Positions 17,455-25,063 of a stretch of DNA of 64,000 bases are shown one piece after another (within the stretch, counting starts at the first letter, position 1; every line of letters starts with the position of its first letter). The notes beneath the pieces were generated by a model, which worked only from the letters and a program-made list of their open reading frames with translations, had not been told where the DNA came from and ran no database searches. A program made the translations under genes and the position numbers. This DNA comes from Pseudoalteromonas sp. Scap06 (GTDB taxonomy: Bacteria; Pseudomonadota; Gammaproteobacteria; Enterobacterales; Alteromonadaceae), in assembly GCF_013394165.1 (NCBI RefSeq), contig NZ_CP041331.1:186001-250000 (forward strand), read 5' to 3'.

Positions 17455-18759
17455 ATGGACAAAACCATACCAAAAATTGTCATCATAGGCGGTGGCGCTG
17501 GTGGGCTGGAGCTAGCAACTCAATTAGGGCACAAATTAGGAAAGAAACAACACGCAAATATATTACTCATTGATAAAAACCGCACTCATATATGGAAACC
17601 GTTATTGCATGAAGTAGCAACCGGCTCTATTGATGCCGATTTAGATGGCGTTGTATACTCAGCGCATGCGGCCAAGCACCACTATAACTTCCAACTTGGT
17701 ACCTTTTGTAACCTCGATAACAATAATAAAACCATTACCTTAAGCCCTCTATATGACGAGTTAGGGCATCAAATATTACCTAAACGAACCGTTCACTATG
17801 ATCATTTAGTTATTGCCATTGGCAGTGTCAGTAACGACTTCAACACCCCGGGTATTAAAGACCATTGCTTTTACCTTGATTCAAACCAACAAGCCGAGCG
17901 TTTTCAACACGCCTTACTAGATAACTTTACTCGCCTTCATCAAGACGACGACCCATTGCATTCATTAAACATTGCTATTGTTGGCGGTGGGGCAACTGGC
18001 GTTGAGCTCTCAGCTGAGTTGTATCATGTTTCTGATTTACTCAAAATATACGGTTTAACCAATATGTCGGCGAAACGCTTGCACATACATTTGATTGAAG
18101 CGGGTCCCAGAATTTTACCTGCCCTGTCTGAGCGAATTGCTAGCTCAGCCAAACGTGAATTATTAAGATTAGGGGTTACCGTACGAGAAAACACCCAAGT
18201 TAAACAAGCAACCGAGCATGGCTTTATCACTAATAATGACGAGCAAATAAATGCGGATATTATGGTATGGGCAGCAGGAGTAAAAGCCCCTGACTTCATT
18301 AAAGAGCTAGACATATTTGAGCTGACACGTAGCAATCAAATAAAAGTGAATGATTACTTACAAAGTAGCCTAGACCCTCAAATCTATGTGCTTGGTGATT
18401 GCTGCGCGTTTACCCAAGACGATGGGACGCAAGTGCCGCCACGCGCACAATCGGCTCATCAAATGGCGCAATGCGTTGAAAAAAATCTAATTGCTACACT
18501 ACGTGAGCAGCCCCTGAAAAAGTTTGAATATAATGACCATGGCTCACTGGTAAATTTATCGCGCTACAGTACGGTGGGCAGCTTGATGGGTAACCTAACC
18601 AGTAGTAGCTTTTTTATTGAAGGTAAAATTGCCCGCTTTATGTATATTTCACTATATAGAATGCATCAGCGCGCTATCCACGGCAGTGCCAAAACCTTTG
18701 CTTTGTGGATCAGCGAAAAGGTGCTGCGTGTTGTTCGCCCAAAAATGAAACTACACTAA
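17455..18759 (+). CDS. ndh: Type II NADH dehydrogenase (NDH-2)
   Basis: The 434-residue flavoprotein oxidises NADH and reduces quinone at the inner membrane without pumping protons. It has the FAD-binding GGGAGGLELATQLG near the N-terminus, a second Rossmann motif for NADH (IAIVGGGATGVELSAEL near residue 180), VWAAGVKAP, and YVLGDCCAF binding the FAD. The last 60 residues (basic, with FMYISLYRMHQRAIHG) match the membrane-associating C-terminus. ATG 17455 is chosen over a TTG at 17422 because AAGG lies eight bases upstream and the family starts at this point. It is divergent from recQ. Confidence 0.92.
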   Translation: MDKTIPKIVIIGGGAGGLELATQLGHKLGKKQHANILLIDKNRTHIWKPLLHEVATGSIDADLDGVVYSAHAAKHHYNFQLGTFCNLDNNNKTITLSPLYDELGHQILPKRTVHYDHLVIAIGSVSNDFNTPGIKDHCFYLDSNQQAERFQHALLDNFTRLHQDDDPLHSLNIAIVGGGATGVELSAELYHVSDLLKIYGLTNMSAKRLHIHLIEAGPRILPALSERIASSAKRELLRLGVTVRENTQVKQATEHGFITNNDEQINADIMVWAAGVKAPDFIKELDIFELTRSNQIKVNDYLQSSLDPQIYVLGDCCAFTQDDGTQVPPRAQSAHQMAQCVEKNLIATLREQPLKKFEYNDHGSLVNLSRYSTVGSLMGNLTSSSFFIEGKIARFMYISLYRMHQRAIHGSAKTFALWISEKVLRVVRPKMKLH

Positions 18760-18954
18760 ATAACCTGAACTCCGGATAATAAACATAAATATCATTTTGA
18801 TTAAATATGTTAGTAAATCTCTTAACTAGATTTCAGGTTAAATAGCTACATCAGCCGCGGTAATAAATAAGATTAAACAAATATTTATTACCGCCGTCTT
18901 TAATTTTTCACAATTCCCATATAAATTTACATAAACCACTCACGGAATTTAGTA

Positions 18955-20454
18955 ATGACCTTTAAAACGCTTATTTTTAATTTTGATGGTACCGGCAGTG
19001 AACCCCGCGACGCAGACCAGTTTAGTACAGAGCATTTTAAAGAAGACGCCAGTATTTCTAATATTCTAAAACTACACTTATTGCTCGGCGGTAAACTTGA
19101 TGATTCACCCACTACCCCATTTTCACAGCAACTAAGCTTTTATTACCAAGGCATAGGCACCAAAGGAAGTCGTTTAAAACGAATTTTAAATCAAACACTT
19201 GCCCCACGTTCTGAAGATGTGGCCAGCATTTTGACTCAGGCTATCACAGATTTTAAGCAGCATTATCAAAGTGGCGATACTGTTCTACTTACCGGTTTTA
19301 GCAGAGGCGCTGCATTAGCAAGGCGTTTTGCTAAATGCCTAGAGCCATTAATAAATGAGCAAGTATATTTGTGTGTTTTTGACACCGTGGCCTCAATTGG
19401 CCTGTCAAAGATAAATAAAGCGACCCGTGGCGCAGAGCATGTGGTTTTTGAAAACCATACTATTGCCAATAATGTAGCTGGGGCCCTGCATTGTGTTGCG
19501 CTTGATGAGAAACGACGGGCCTTTGAGCCCACATTAATGAATCAACAAGCAAACATTACCGAGCTGTGGTTTGCAGGAGCCCACTCCGATGTAGGAGGAG
19601 GCTACTATCGCGATGGGCTTGCCGATATTTGCCTGCGTTATGCGCTTGAGTGGCTCATTGCTCAGCCGCTATCGGTTTCGTTATTAACCAGTCATGACAT
19701 AGACTATGAAAACCTTTTACCTGAGAGTAACTTGGTTGCCCAAGACGATGTGACTGTTATTCCCGATCCACTGGCGCTAAGTCATCAGCAAAATTACTTT
19801 TGGTTAAACCCATTTTTCAAGCTGGTTGATAGGCAGTGCTGTGTATTAATTAACGATGAAATTAGCCACAACGCTCCATTAATACATCACAGTGTTGCAC
19901 AGCGAATTAATAAACTAACCAGCTATCGCCCTGAATCGTTAAAAAATATACATTATAAAATGATTTACAGCGATGACAGTACACTAAACTTTATGGGGCT
20001 AAGTGCTCATATAATGCTCGCCAATCAAAATATGAGCTTACTGAGTGTTAATCAAAGCAAAGATGTGATGGTGTACGCTAGTGAAGCCTACAACGCTACC
20101 GGCTTAATGCTTGCCCAAGATGCAACCTATCGCTTTACTCCTTACCCGAACCAATTTTGGTATGACGATGGTGTAAAGTGCCCTCCTTCTGGCTGGCATC
20201 GCGATAATGTGCAACTCGGCGTTAAAGAAATCCCTATGGCATTACTTGAGCCATTTAGGCGTTTAGCCACGGCGCAGTGGTTTAGCTTAATAGGAACAAT
20301 TGGCCAAAGCGATGACCATGCATTTGAAATTGCCGAAGGCGTTGAAATAACCATTAAAAAATCAGGAGAATTTTGTCCATTTGCTAATGATTTAAGTCGT
20401 TTTTATGGGGCGAATGCTGGCAGAATAAAGCTCAAGGTAACACGCTTAAGCTGA
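18955..20454 (+). CDS. DUF2235 alpha/beta-hydrolase-like protein
   Basis: The 499-residue protein belongs to the DUF2235 group. It opens with LIFNFDGTGSEP, has the nucleophile elbow GFSRGAALARRFA (Ser near residue 118), DTVASIGL carrying an acidic residue, and WFAGAHSDVGGGYYRDGL carrying the putative catalytic His/Asp. Relatives include Tle1 phospholipases delivered by type VI secretion. There are no VgrG, PAAR or immunity genes nearby and no signal peptide, so a housekeeping or unknown cytoplasmic hydrolase is equally possible. The C-terminal 200 residues are beta-rich and family-specific. The gene stands alone behind ndh and is convergent with nagP across a strong hairpin. Confidence 0.85.
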   Translation: MTFKTLIFNFDGTGSEPRDADQFSTEHFKEDASISNILKLHLLLGGKLDDSPTTPFSQQLSFYYQGIGTKGSRLKRILNQTLAPRSEDVASILTQAITDFKQHYQSGDTVLLTGFSRGAALARRFAKCLEPLINEQVYLCVFDTVASIGLSKINKATRGAEHVVFENHTIANNVAGALHCVALDEKRRAFEPTLMNQQANITELWFAGAHSDVGGGYYRDGLADICLRYALEWLIAQPLSVSLLTSHDIDYENLLPESNLVAQDDVTVIPDPLALSHQQNYFWLNPFFKLVDRQCCVLINDEISHNAPLIHHSVAQRINKLTSYRPESLKNIHYKMIYSDDSTLNFMGLSAHIMLANQNMSLLSVNQSKDVMVYASEAYNATGLMLAQDATYRFTPYPNQFWYDDGVKCPPSGWHRDNVQLGVKEIPMALLEPFRRLATAQWFSLIGTIGQSDDHAFEIAEGVEITIKKSGEFCPFANDLSRFYGANAGRIKLKVTRLS

Positions 20455-20471
20455 TAAAGTGCCCTAATAAT

Positions 20472-20500
20472 CAGTGCACTTTATACTGCAAAGTGCACTG
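20472..20500. terminator. Bidirectional hairpin between DUF2235 gene and nagP
   Basis: Arms CAGTGCACTTT (20472-20482) and AAAGTGCACTG (20490-20500) pair perfectly over 11 bases with a 7-base loop. Flanking CCCTA and TAGGG can extend the stem. It sits between two convergent genes; there is no strong U-tract. Confidence 0.6.
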
Positions 20501-20522
20501 AGCTAGGGATAGCTGGTGGATG

Positions 20523-21818
20523 TTATTGCTTTTTCATTTTATGCCCTTTCACGGCATAAAATAATATAAATAAGTAACAAGGTAACAATACAGAGTAGCC
20601 AGTTTGTAGCGAGGTAAAGCCGCTCAGTAAGCCCCATAACACCGGACCAAATGCACCGCCCGCTATACCCATTACTAACAGTGCTGAGCCTGTGCTGGTT
20701 AGTTTACCTAAACCCGATAACGCAAGTGGGAAAACCGCCGGCCAAACAATGGCGTTTGCTAAGCCTAAAAAGGCAATTAGCAGTAAAGCATCTGGTAAAT
20801 TAGCGCCTCCTAAAGGTACCAGTATGGCATTGGCAATAACAAAAGACTGCGCATCAATAAACAAAATGCACAGGGTGATCACAATACCCAATACAGCCGA
20901 TGCTGTTAAGGCCGCTTGTTGAGAGATAAATTTAGGGATAAGTAAAATACCTAAAATATAACCAAACACCATAAACATCATAGTGTATGAAGTCATTACC
21001 CCATAGTTTTCAATACCCAGCGATAGTGCAAAAGTACCTATGGTATCGCCAGCAATAACCTCTACCGCAACATACAAAAAGATAGCAATTGCACCTAACA
21101 CCAAGTTTGGATGAGAGAGTGTTTCACGAATTTCACCTTTGTCGTTTATTGCTTCTACTTCATCATTGATAAGCTCAGGCAGCGGAGACTTTTTAACCGC
21201 AAAAGCTAATACACCAATAAATAAGGCCATGCCTAAGTAAGGTAAAATAAGACCATTTGCCATATCATCAACTTGCTGTTGGCTTAGCTCTGTGCCTACC
21301 GTACCGGTAAAGTTACTTAAAATTAAGGCGGTAAATACCATCGGTGAGATAACTCCCGCGCCTTTATTTAAAATCCCCATAATACTAATACGTACAGCCG
21401 CCGATTCTTCTGGCCCTAAACGAACTACATATGGGTTAACCGCGGTTTGTAATAAGGTTTGCCCTGCGCCCATTACCAACTGCGCTAGTAAAAATAAAGG
21501 AAAAAACTGCGACATAGCAGCAGGAATAAACATTAAGCCTGCTAGCATCATACAGCCCATCCCCAATGCCATACCGTTTTTGTAGCCGACCTTTTTGATC
21601 AGTACTGCCGAGGGCAGCGCGGTAAATGTGACCGCAATATAAAAGGAAAATAAAATTAACGACCCTTGAAATGGGGTTAATTGTAAAATTTGACTTAAGT
21701 AAGGCATTAACGAGCCATTAAGCCAAGTAGCAAAGCCCAGTATAAAAAATAATACCGCTACAATGGCCATGGGAACCACGCTACTATTTTTGGACGTATC
21801 CATAACATTGGTTGTCAT
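20523..21818 (-). CDS. nagP: N-acetylglucosamine MFS transporter
   Basis: NagP imports GlcNAc across the inner membrane by proton or sodium symport. The 431-residue protein has 12 predicted membrane helices and the FucP/GluP-type MFS pattern (FILGFATWLNGSLMPYL at the start, LVMGAGQTLLQTAVNPYVVRLGPE in helices 4-5). It is the last gene of the nagK-nagB-nagA-nagP operon. It starts 32 bases after nagA with AAGGA before the ATG. In Alteromonadales and Shewanella this permease replaces the PTS enzyme NagE, so incoming GlcNAc must be phosphorylated by the NagK encoded upstream. The identification rests on family and operon context. Confidence 0.9.
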   Translation of the reverse strand: MTTNVMDTSKNSSVVPMAIVAVLFFILGFATWLNGSLMPYLSQILQLTPFQGSLILFSFYIAVTFTALPSAVLIKKVGYKNGMALGMGCMMLAGLMFIPAAMSQFFPLFLLAQLVMGAGQTLLQTAVNPYVVRLGPEESAAVRISIMGILNKGAGVISPMVFTALILSNFTGTVGTELSQQQVDDMANGLILPYLGMALFIGVLAFAVKKSPLPELINDEVEAINDKGEIRETLSHPNLVLGAIAIFLYVAVEVIAGDTIGTFALSLGIENYGVMTSYTMMFMVFGYILGILLIPKFISQQAALTASAVLGIVITLCILFIDAQSFVIANAILVPLGGANLPDALLLIAFLGLANAIVWPAVFPLALSGLGKLTSTGSALLVMGIAGGAFGPVLWGLLSGFTSLQTGYSVLLPCYLFILFYAVKGHKMKKQ

Positions 21819-21850
21819 GTTATTTTCCTTTATTTATATTTATTATGTTG

Positions 21851-22978
21851 TTAACAAACCTGAGCGCCGCCAATCCACGTGCTAATGACTTGTTGTTGTG
21901 TGTTTAATTGTACAAAATCTGCTGGACTACCCAATATTAATCGCCCGTGTGTGGCAGGCAACTTTAAATACTGAGCAGGATATAAACTCGCCATTTTAAG
22001 CGCTTGCGCTAATGGCTGCTTTAAATGAGTTACAGTGTTTCTAACAGCGTTTGCCATATCAAGCGCAGAGCCGGCCAACTCACCTGTTGTAGAGGTGAGT
22101 TTACCATTCTCTAAGGTGACAGTTCGGTCAAAAAAAGCAAACTGAGTATCATCTGTTCCCACTGGTGGCATCGCATCAGTAACTAAAAATACGCGCCCCA
22201 TTGGTTTTGCTTTTAATGCCAGTTGGCATGCTGCGTAATCAACATGATGGCCATCAACAATTAAGCCACAATAAGTATCATCATTTAATAATGCACAGCC
22301 AACCACTCCCGGCTCACGCCCTTGTAGTGGTGACATAGCATTATACAAATGCGTAAATCCGGTTGCCCCAGCATCAACGCCCTGTTGAGCCTGTTCAAAG
22401 CTTGCGTTGGTATGACCTAAACAAACCTGAATCCCTAAATCGCACATTTTGGTAATATCGCTTGGTAGTACATTTTCAGGCGCTAAGGTGACTACGACTT
22501 TACCTAAATCTTGACGAGATAACACCTGCCACTCTTGTTCAGAAATAGGACGAATAAAATCAGCGCTGTGAGCCCCCTTTTTTGCCACTGACAAATGCGG
22601 CCCTTCAAAGTGAATACCAATAATACCTGGCGTTTGTTGGGCTATCGCCTGAGCAATTACATCGGCTGCTTGGCGCATTACTTCTACAGTGTCGGTAATT
22701 AACGTTGGCAGCATAGCAGTTGTACCGTATTTGGCATGTGCTAGCAGTATTTTTTTAACCCCTGCAACACTGCTAGTACGGTTAAACAACTCACCGCCAC
22801 CGCCATTAACTTGTAGGTCAATAAAGCCAGGTGCGACTAAACCCGTTAGGTGCTCGTCTGCCTGCTGTACGTTATCATCTATTGCCGTAATAATACCCGC
22901 ATCAACGCTTAGCACTTTGTCGTTAACAAAGTGCTCGCCATCAAAAAGCTCTGCTACATGAATTCGTTTAACTGACAT
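21851..22978 (-). CDS. nagA: N-acetylglucosamine-6-phosphate deacetylase
   Basis: NagA hydrolyses GlcNAc-6-P to GlcN-6-P and acetate in the cytoplasm. The 375-residue amidohydrolase has PGFIDLQVNGGGGELFN near residue 50 and the metal-binding HFEGPHLSVAKKGAH near 130. LGHTNASFEQAQQGVDAGATGFTHLYNAM (shown here as LGHTNASFEQ and FTHLYNAM) carries the metal and substrate His residues. VTDAMPPVGTD carries the catalytic Asp. It begins immediately after the nagB stop codon, with AAGGA upstream inside nagB, so translation is coupled. Confidence 0.95.
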   Translation of the reverse strand: MSVKRIHVAELFDGEHFVNDKVLSVDAGIITAIDDNVQQADEHLTGLVAPGFIDLQVNGGGGELFNRTSSVAGVKKILLAHAKYGTTAMLPTLITDTVEVMRQAADVIAQAIAQQTPGIIGIHFEGPHLSVAKKGAHSADFIRPISEQEWQVLSRQDLGKVVVTLAPENVLPSDITKMCDLGIQVCLGHTNASFEQAQQGVDAGATGFTHLYNAMSPLQGREPGVVGCALLNDDTYCGLIVDGHHVDYAACQLALKAKPMGRVFLVTDAMPPVGTDDTQFAFFDRTVTLENGKLTSTTGELAGSALDMANAVRNTVTHLKQPLAQALKMASLYPAQYLKLPATHGRLILGSPADFVQLNTQQQVISTWIGGAQVC

Positions 22979-23980
22979 TTATAATGTCCTTGTTACTTTT
23001 TTAAGCCCCTTTGGCTCATCAGGATTAAAACCACGGCTTAATGCCACTTTTGCCACATCAAGATAAAAACGCTGTAATACTAAAAATGGCGCCAATCGCG
23101 GATGTACTTTAATACCTTGTTGGTTAAGGCTAATCACTTCTGCACCGCGTTTTTTGACCTCAGCAATTTGCTGCTGATGTGACTCTTTGGTTTCATCATC
23201 AACCGAACAATCTAAAATCACTAACCCTTGCTCAACTAAGGTCACCGGACCATGTAAAAACTCCGCACTACTAAATGACTCGGCATGAATAGCACAGACC
23301 TCTTTAAGCTTAAGTGCCATTTCTTTTGAGATAGAAAACCCTAAACCACGTGCCAATACCACCATATTCTTAATATTTGCAAACTCAGTAGGTTGTAGCT
23401 GAGTTGGCGAATCTATAATGGCATTAAGCGCGCTAGGTAACTCGTCAAGCCCTTGTAATAATGACTCATTTTGAGTCCAATTAGCAACAATATGTACTAG
23501 GGCTGATAACGTTGCCAAATAGCTTTTTGTTGCCGCCACCGAAATTTCATCGCCGGCTTTAAGAGGAACAAAATCATCGACTATGTCTTGTAGAGGTGAC
23601 GCTTCATCGTTAACCAGCGCAATACAATAAGCGCCCGCCTCTTTCGCCATTTTTGCCTGGGCAAGAATGTCTGGGCTGCGTCCTGATTGAGAAATTACAA
23701 TCACAACAGCGCCTTCAAGCTTTAATGTTTTACCATATACACTCGCCACTGATGGCGCTGCTGAACTGACCGGTACACCCGCTTCAATTTCAATTAAATA
23801 CTTACCAAAAACGCCAGCATGATCTGATGAACCGCGACCAATCATCATAACCACCTTAGGGGCCATATCGCGAAGCTTATGACCAATTTTTTCCACTAAA
23901 GGTTGGTTGGCAATAATTTGCTTTTCAATAACATTTGGCGTTTGCGCCGCTTCTTTTTCCATTAGTGTGTTAAACATCAT
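22979..23980 (-). CDS. nagB: SIS-domain glucosamine-6-phosphate deaminase (NagB-II type)
   Basis: The 333-residue protein is a double-SIS isomerase/deaminase, unrelated in fold to E. coli NagB, that converts GlcN-6-P to fructose-6-P and ammonia. SIS marks are MIGRGSSDHAGVFGKYLIE near residue 40, VISQSGRSPDILAQA near 95, VAATKSYLATL near 147, and the C-terminal FLHGPVTLVEQG and FNPDEPKGLKKVTRTL, which resemble the GlmS isomerase end. The nagK stop codon overlaps the ATGATG start. AGGAG favours the second ATG (23977) by spacing. It is third from the end of the nag operon. This NagB-II replacement is known in Shewanella and Alteromonadales. Confidence 0.93.
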   Translation of the reverse strand: MMFNTLMEKEAAQTPNVIEKQIIANQPLVEKIGHKLRDMAPKVVMMIGRGSSDHAGVFGKYLIEIEAGVPVSSAAPSVASVYGKTLKLEGAVVIVISQSGRSPDILAQAKMAKEAGAYCIALVNDEASPLQDIVDDFVPLKAGDEISVAATKSYLATLSALVHIVANWTQNESLLQGLDELPSALNAIIDSPTQLQPTEFANIKNMVVLARGLGFSISKEMALKLKEVCAIHAESFSSAEFLHGPVTLVEQGLVILDCSVDDETKESHQQQIAEVKKRGAEVISLNQQGIKVHPRLAPFLVLQRFYLDVAKVALSRGFNPDEPKGLKKVTRTL

Positions 23981-24888
23981 AACTCCTGGCTGCTGTAATT
24001 AACGTGCTGTTGTTTAGCGTAAAGTACAGACCCCATTTCTGGTGACGATAATGGGGCTGATAAAATAGCTTGTATGTCTGGGTCTAACCATGTTGTCATC
24101 ACGGTTGATAAGCCACCAATAAACGAAAGCCTTGGTGGGTTTTTATCTAATAATTGTCGTGCAATGTCGCTTAAATAAGCGCCACCTTCTTTTAAAATGG
24201 CAATTGCTGTGGCATCGTTCGCCTGTGCTGATTGAAAAACACAACCTGCAAGTTGCGCAAAAAAGGCTGCAGGCTTATTGGCAATCACTTCAACAAGTTG
24301 CATTGCATCGCTGACTTCTAAATACTTCATTAACAAGTTAGTAAGCGCACCACTTGGAATTAATTTATCTAGGCTAAGCAGCACATACTGACAAGCAGTA
24401 AAGCCAATCCATGCACCACTGCCTTTATCACCATGTGGAAAGCCATGACCACCAATCATAAACGATTGGCCATTAACGTATGAAAATCCACACGAGCCAG
24501 TGCCAGCAATCATCACTGCGCCATCCTCGCCCTGATGAGCGCCCATACAAGCAATAAGTAAATCAGTAGTTAAGTGCATGGTTTTAAATGGGTGTTGCCA
24601 TTGTGTCATTTGATTATGCAAACTTGGTAAGTTAACCCCTGCTAGGCCAACCCCTGCAATAAGCTCAGATAAAGGCGTATCTTTAAGCCCTGCATCTTGT
24701 AATGCTAAACGCGCTGATTGCTCAATAGAATGAGTTGCTTGATTAAAACCATGTAACGGGTTACCTGGACCTGCCACACCGGTGCCGACTATGTTATTAC
24801 AGCTATTGACGATAATTGCTTTACATTTAGTGCCGCCGCCATCGATCCCCACAAAGAGTTGATTGTTTTTAATATTGTTGGTGATCAT
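23977..24888 (-). CDS. nagK: N-acetylglucosamine kinase, BadF/BadG type
   Basis: NagK phosphorylates imported GlcNAc at O6 using ATP. The 303-residue protein has the ASKHA phosphate-1 loop FVGIDGGGTKCKAIIVN at the N-terminus, GVGLAGVNLPSL near residue 85, IAGTGSCGFSYV (phosphate-2 region) near 126, and GGHGFPHGDKGSGAWIG near 142. It is the first gene of the operon; AAGAGG precedes its ATG. A 16-base inverted-repeat operator lies 87 bases upstream (24975-24990), so the whole nagKBAP unit should be under NagR control. Confidence 0.92.
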   Translation of the reverse strand: MITNNIKNNQLFVGIDGGGTKCKAIIVNSCNNIVGTGVAGPGNPLHGFNQATHSIEQSARLALQDAGLKDTPLSELIAGVGLAGVNLPSLHNQMTQWQHPFKTMHLTTDLLIACMGAHQGEDGAVMIAGTGSCGFSYVNGQSFMIGGHGFPHGDKGSGAWIGFTACQYVLLSLDKLIPSGALTNLLMKYLEVSDAMQLVEVIANKPAAFFAQLAGCVFQSAQANDATAIAILKEGGAYLSDIARQLLDKNPPRLSFIGGLSTVMTTWLDPDIQAILSAPLSSPEMGSVLYAKQQHVNYSSQEL

Positions 24889-24974
24889 TTTTGCCTCTTA
24901 AGTTGTTCGACCGTTTTGCAAAACACTAAAATAAAGCCGGACTGTCATACTGTATGAATCTTATACTAGCACAA

Positions 24975-24990
24975 ATGACAGCGTTGTCAT
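24975..24990. promoter_or_regulatory. NagR operator in front of nagK
   Basis: The sequence ATGACAGCGTTGTCAT is an imperfect 16-base palindrome with the central CG expected of LacI-family operators. It lies 87 bases upstream of nagK. Its exact reverse complement occurs at 27975-27990, in the gap between the hexosaminidase gene and nagR. Assignment to NagR follows from position and the known style of Alteromonadales NagR sites. Confidence 0.8.
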
Positions 24991-25042
24991 TATTTTTATT
25001 TACAAATAAATAACTTCTTCAATCGTCAATAGTTTAACGGAA

Positions 25043-25063
25043 AACGCACCTTAACGGTGCGTT
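25043..25063 (-). terminator. Terminator overlapping the hexosaminidase stop codon
   Basis: Arms AACGCACC (25043-25050) and GGTGCGTT (25056-25063) surround a 5-base loop that contains the TAA of the hexosaminidase gene. Four U follow on the minus-strand transcript. It should reduce read-through into the nagK operon. Confidence 0.6.

Noticed and set aside
18955..20454. Type VI secretion effector locus
   Set aside because: No VgrG, PAAR, Hcp or immunity-like gene lies next to the DUF2235 gene.
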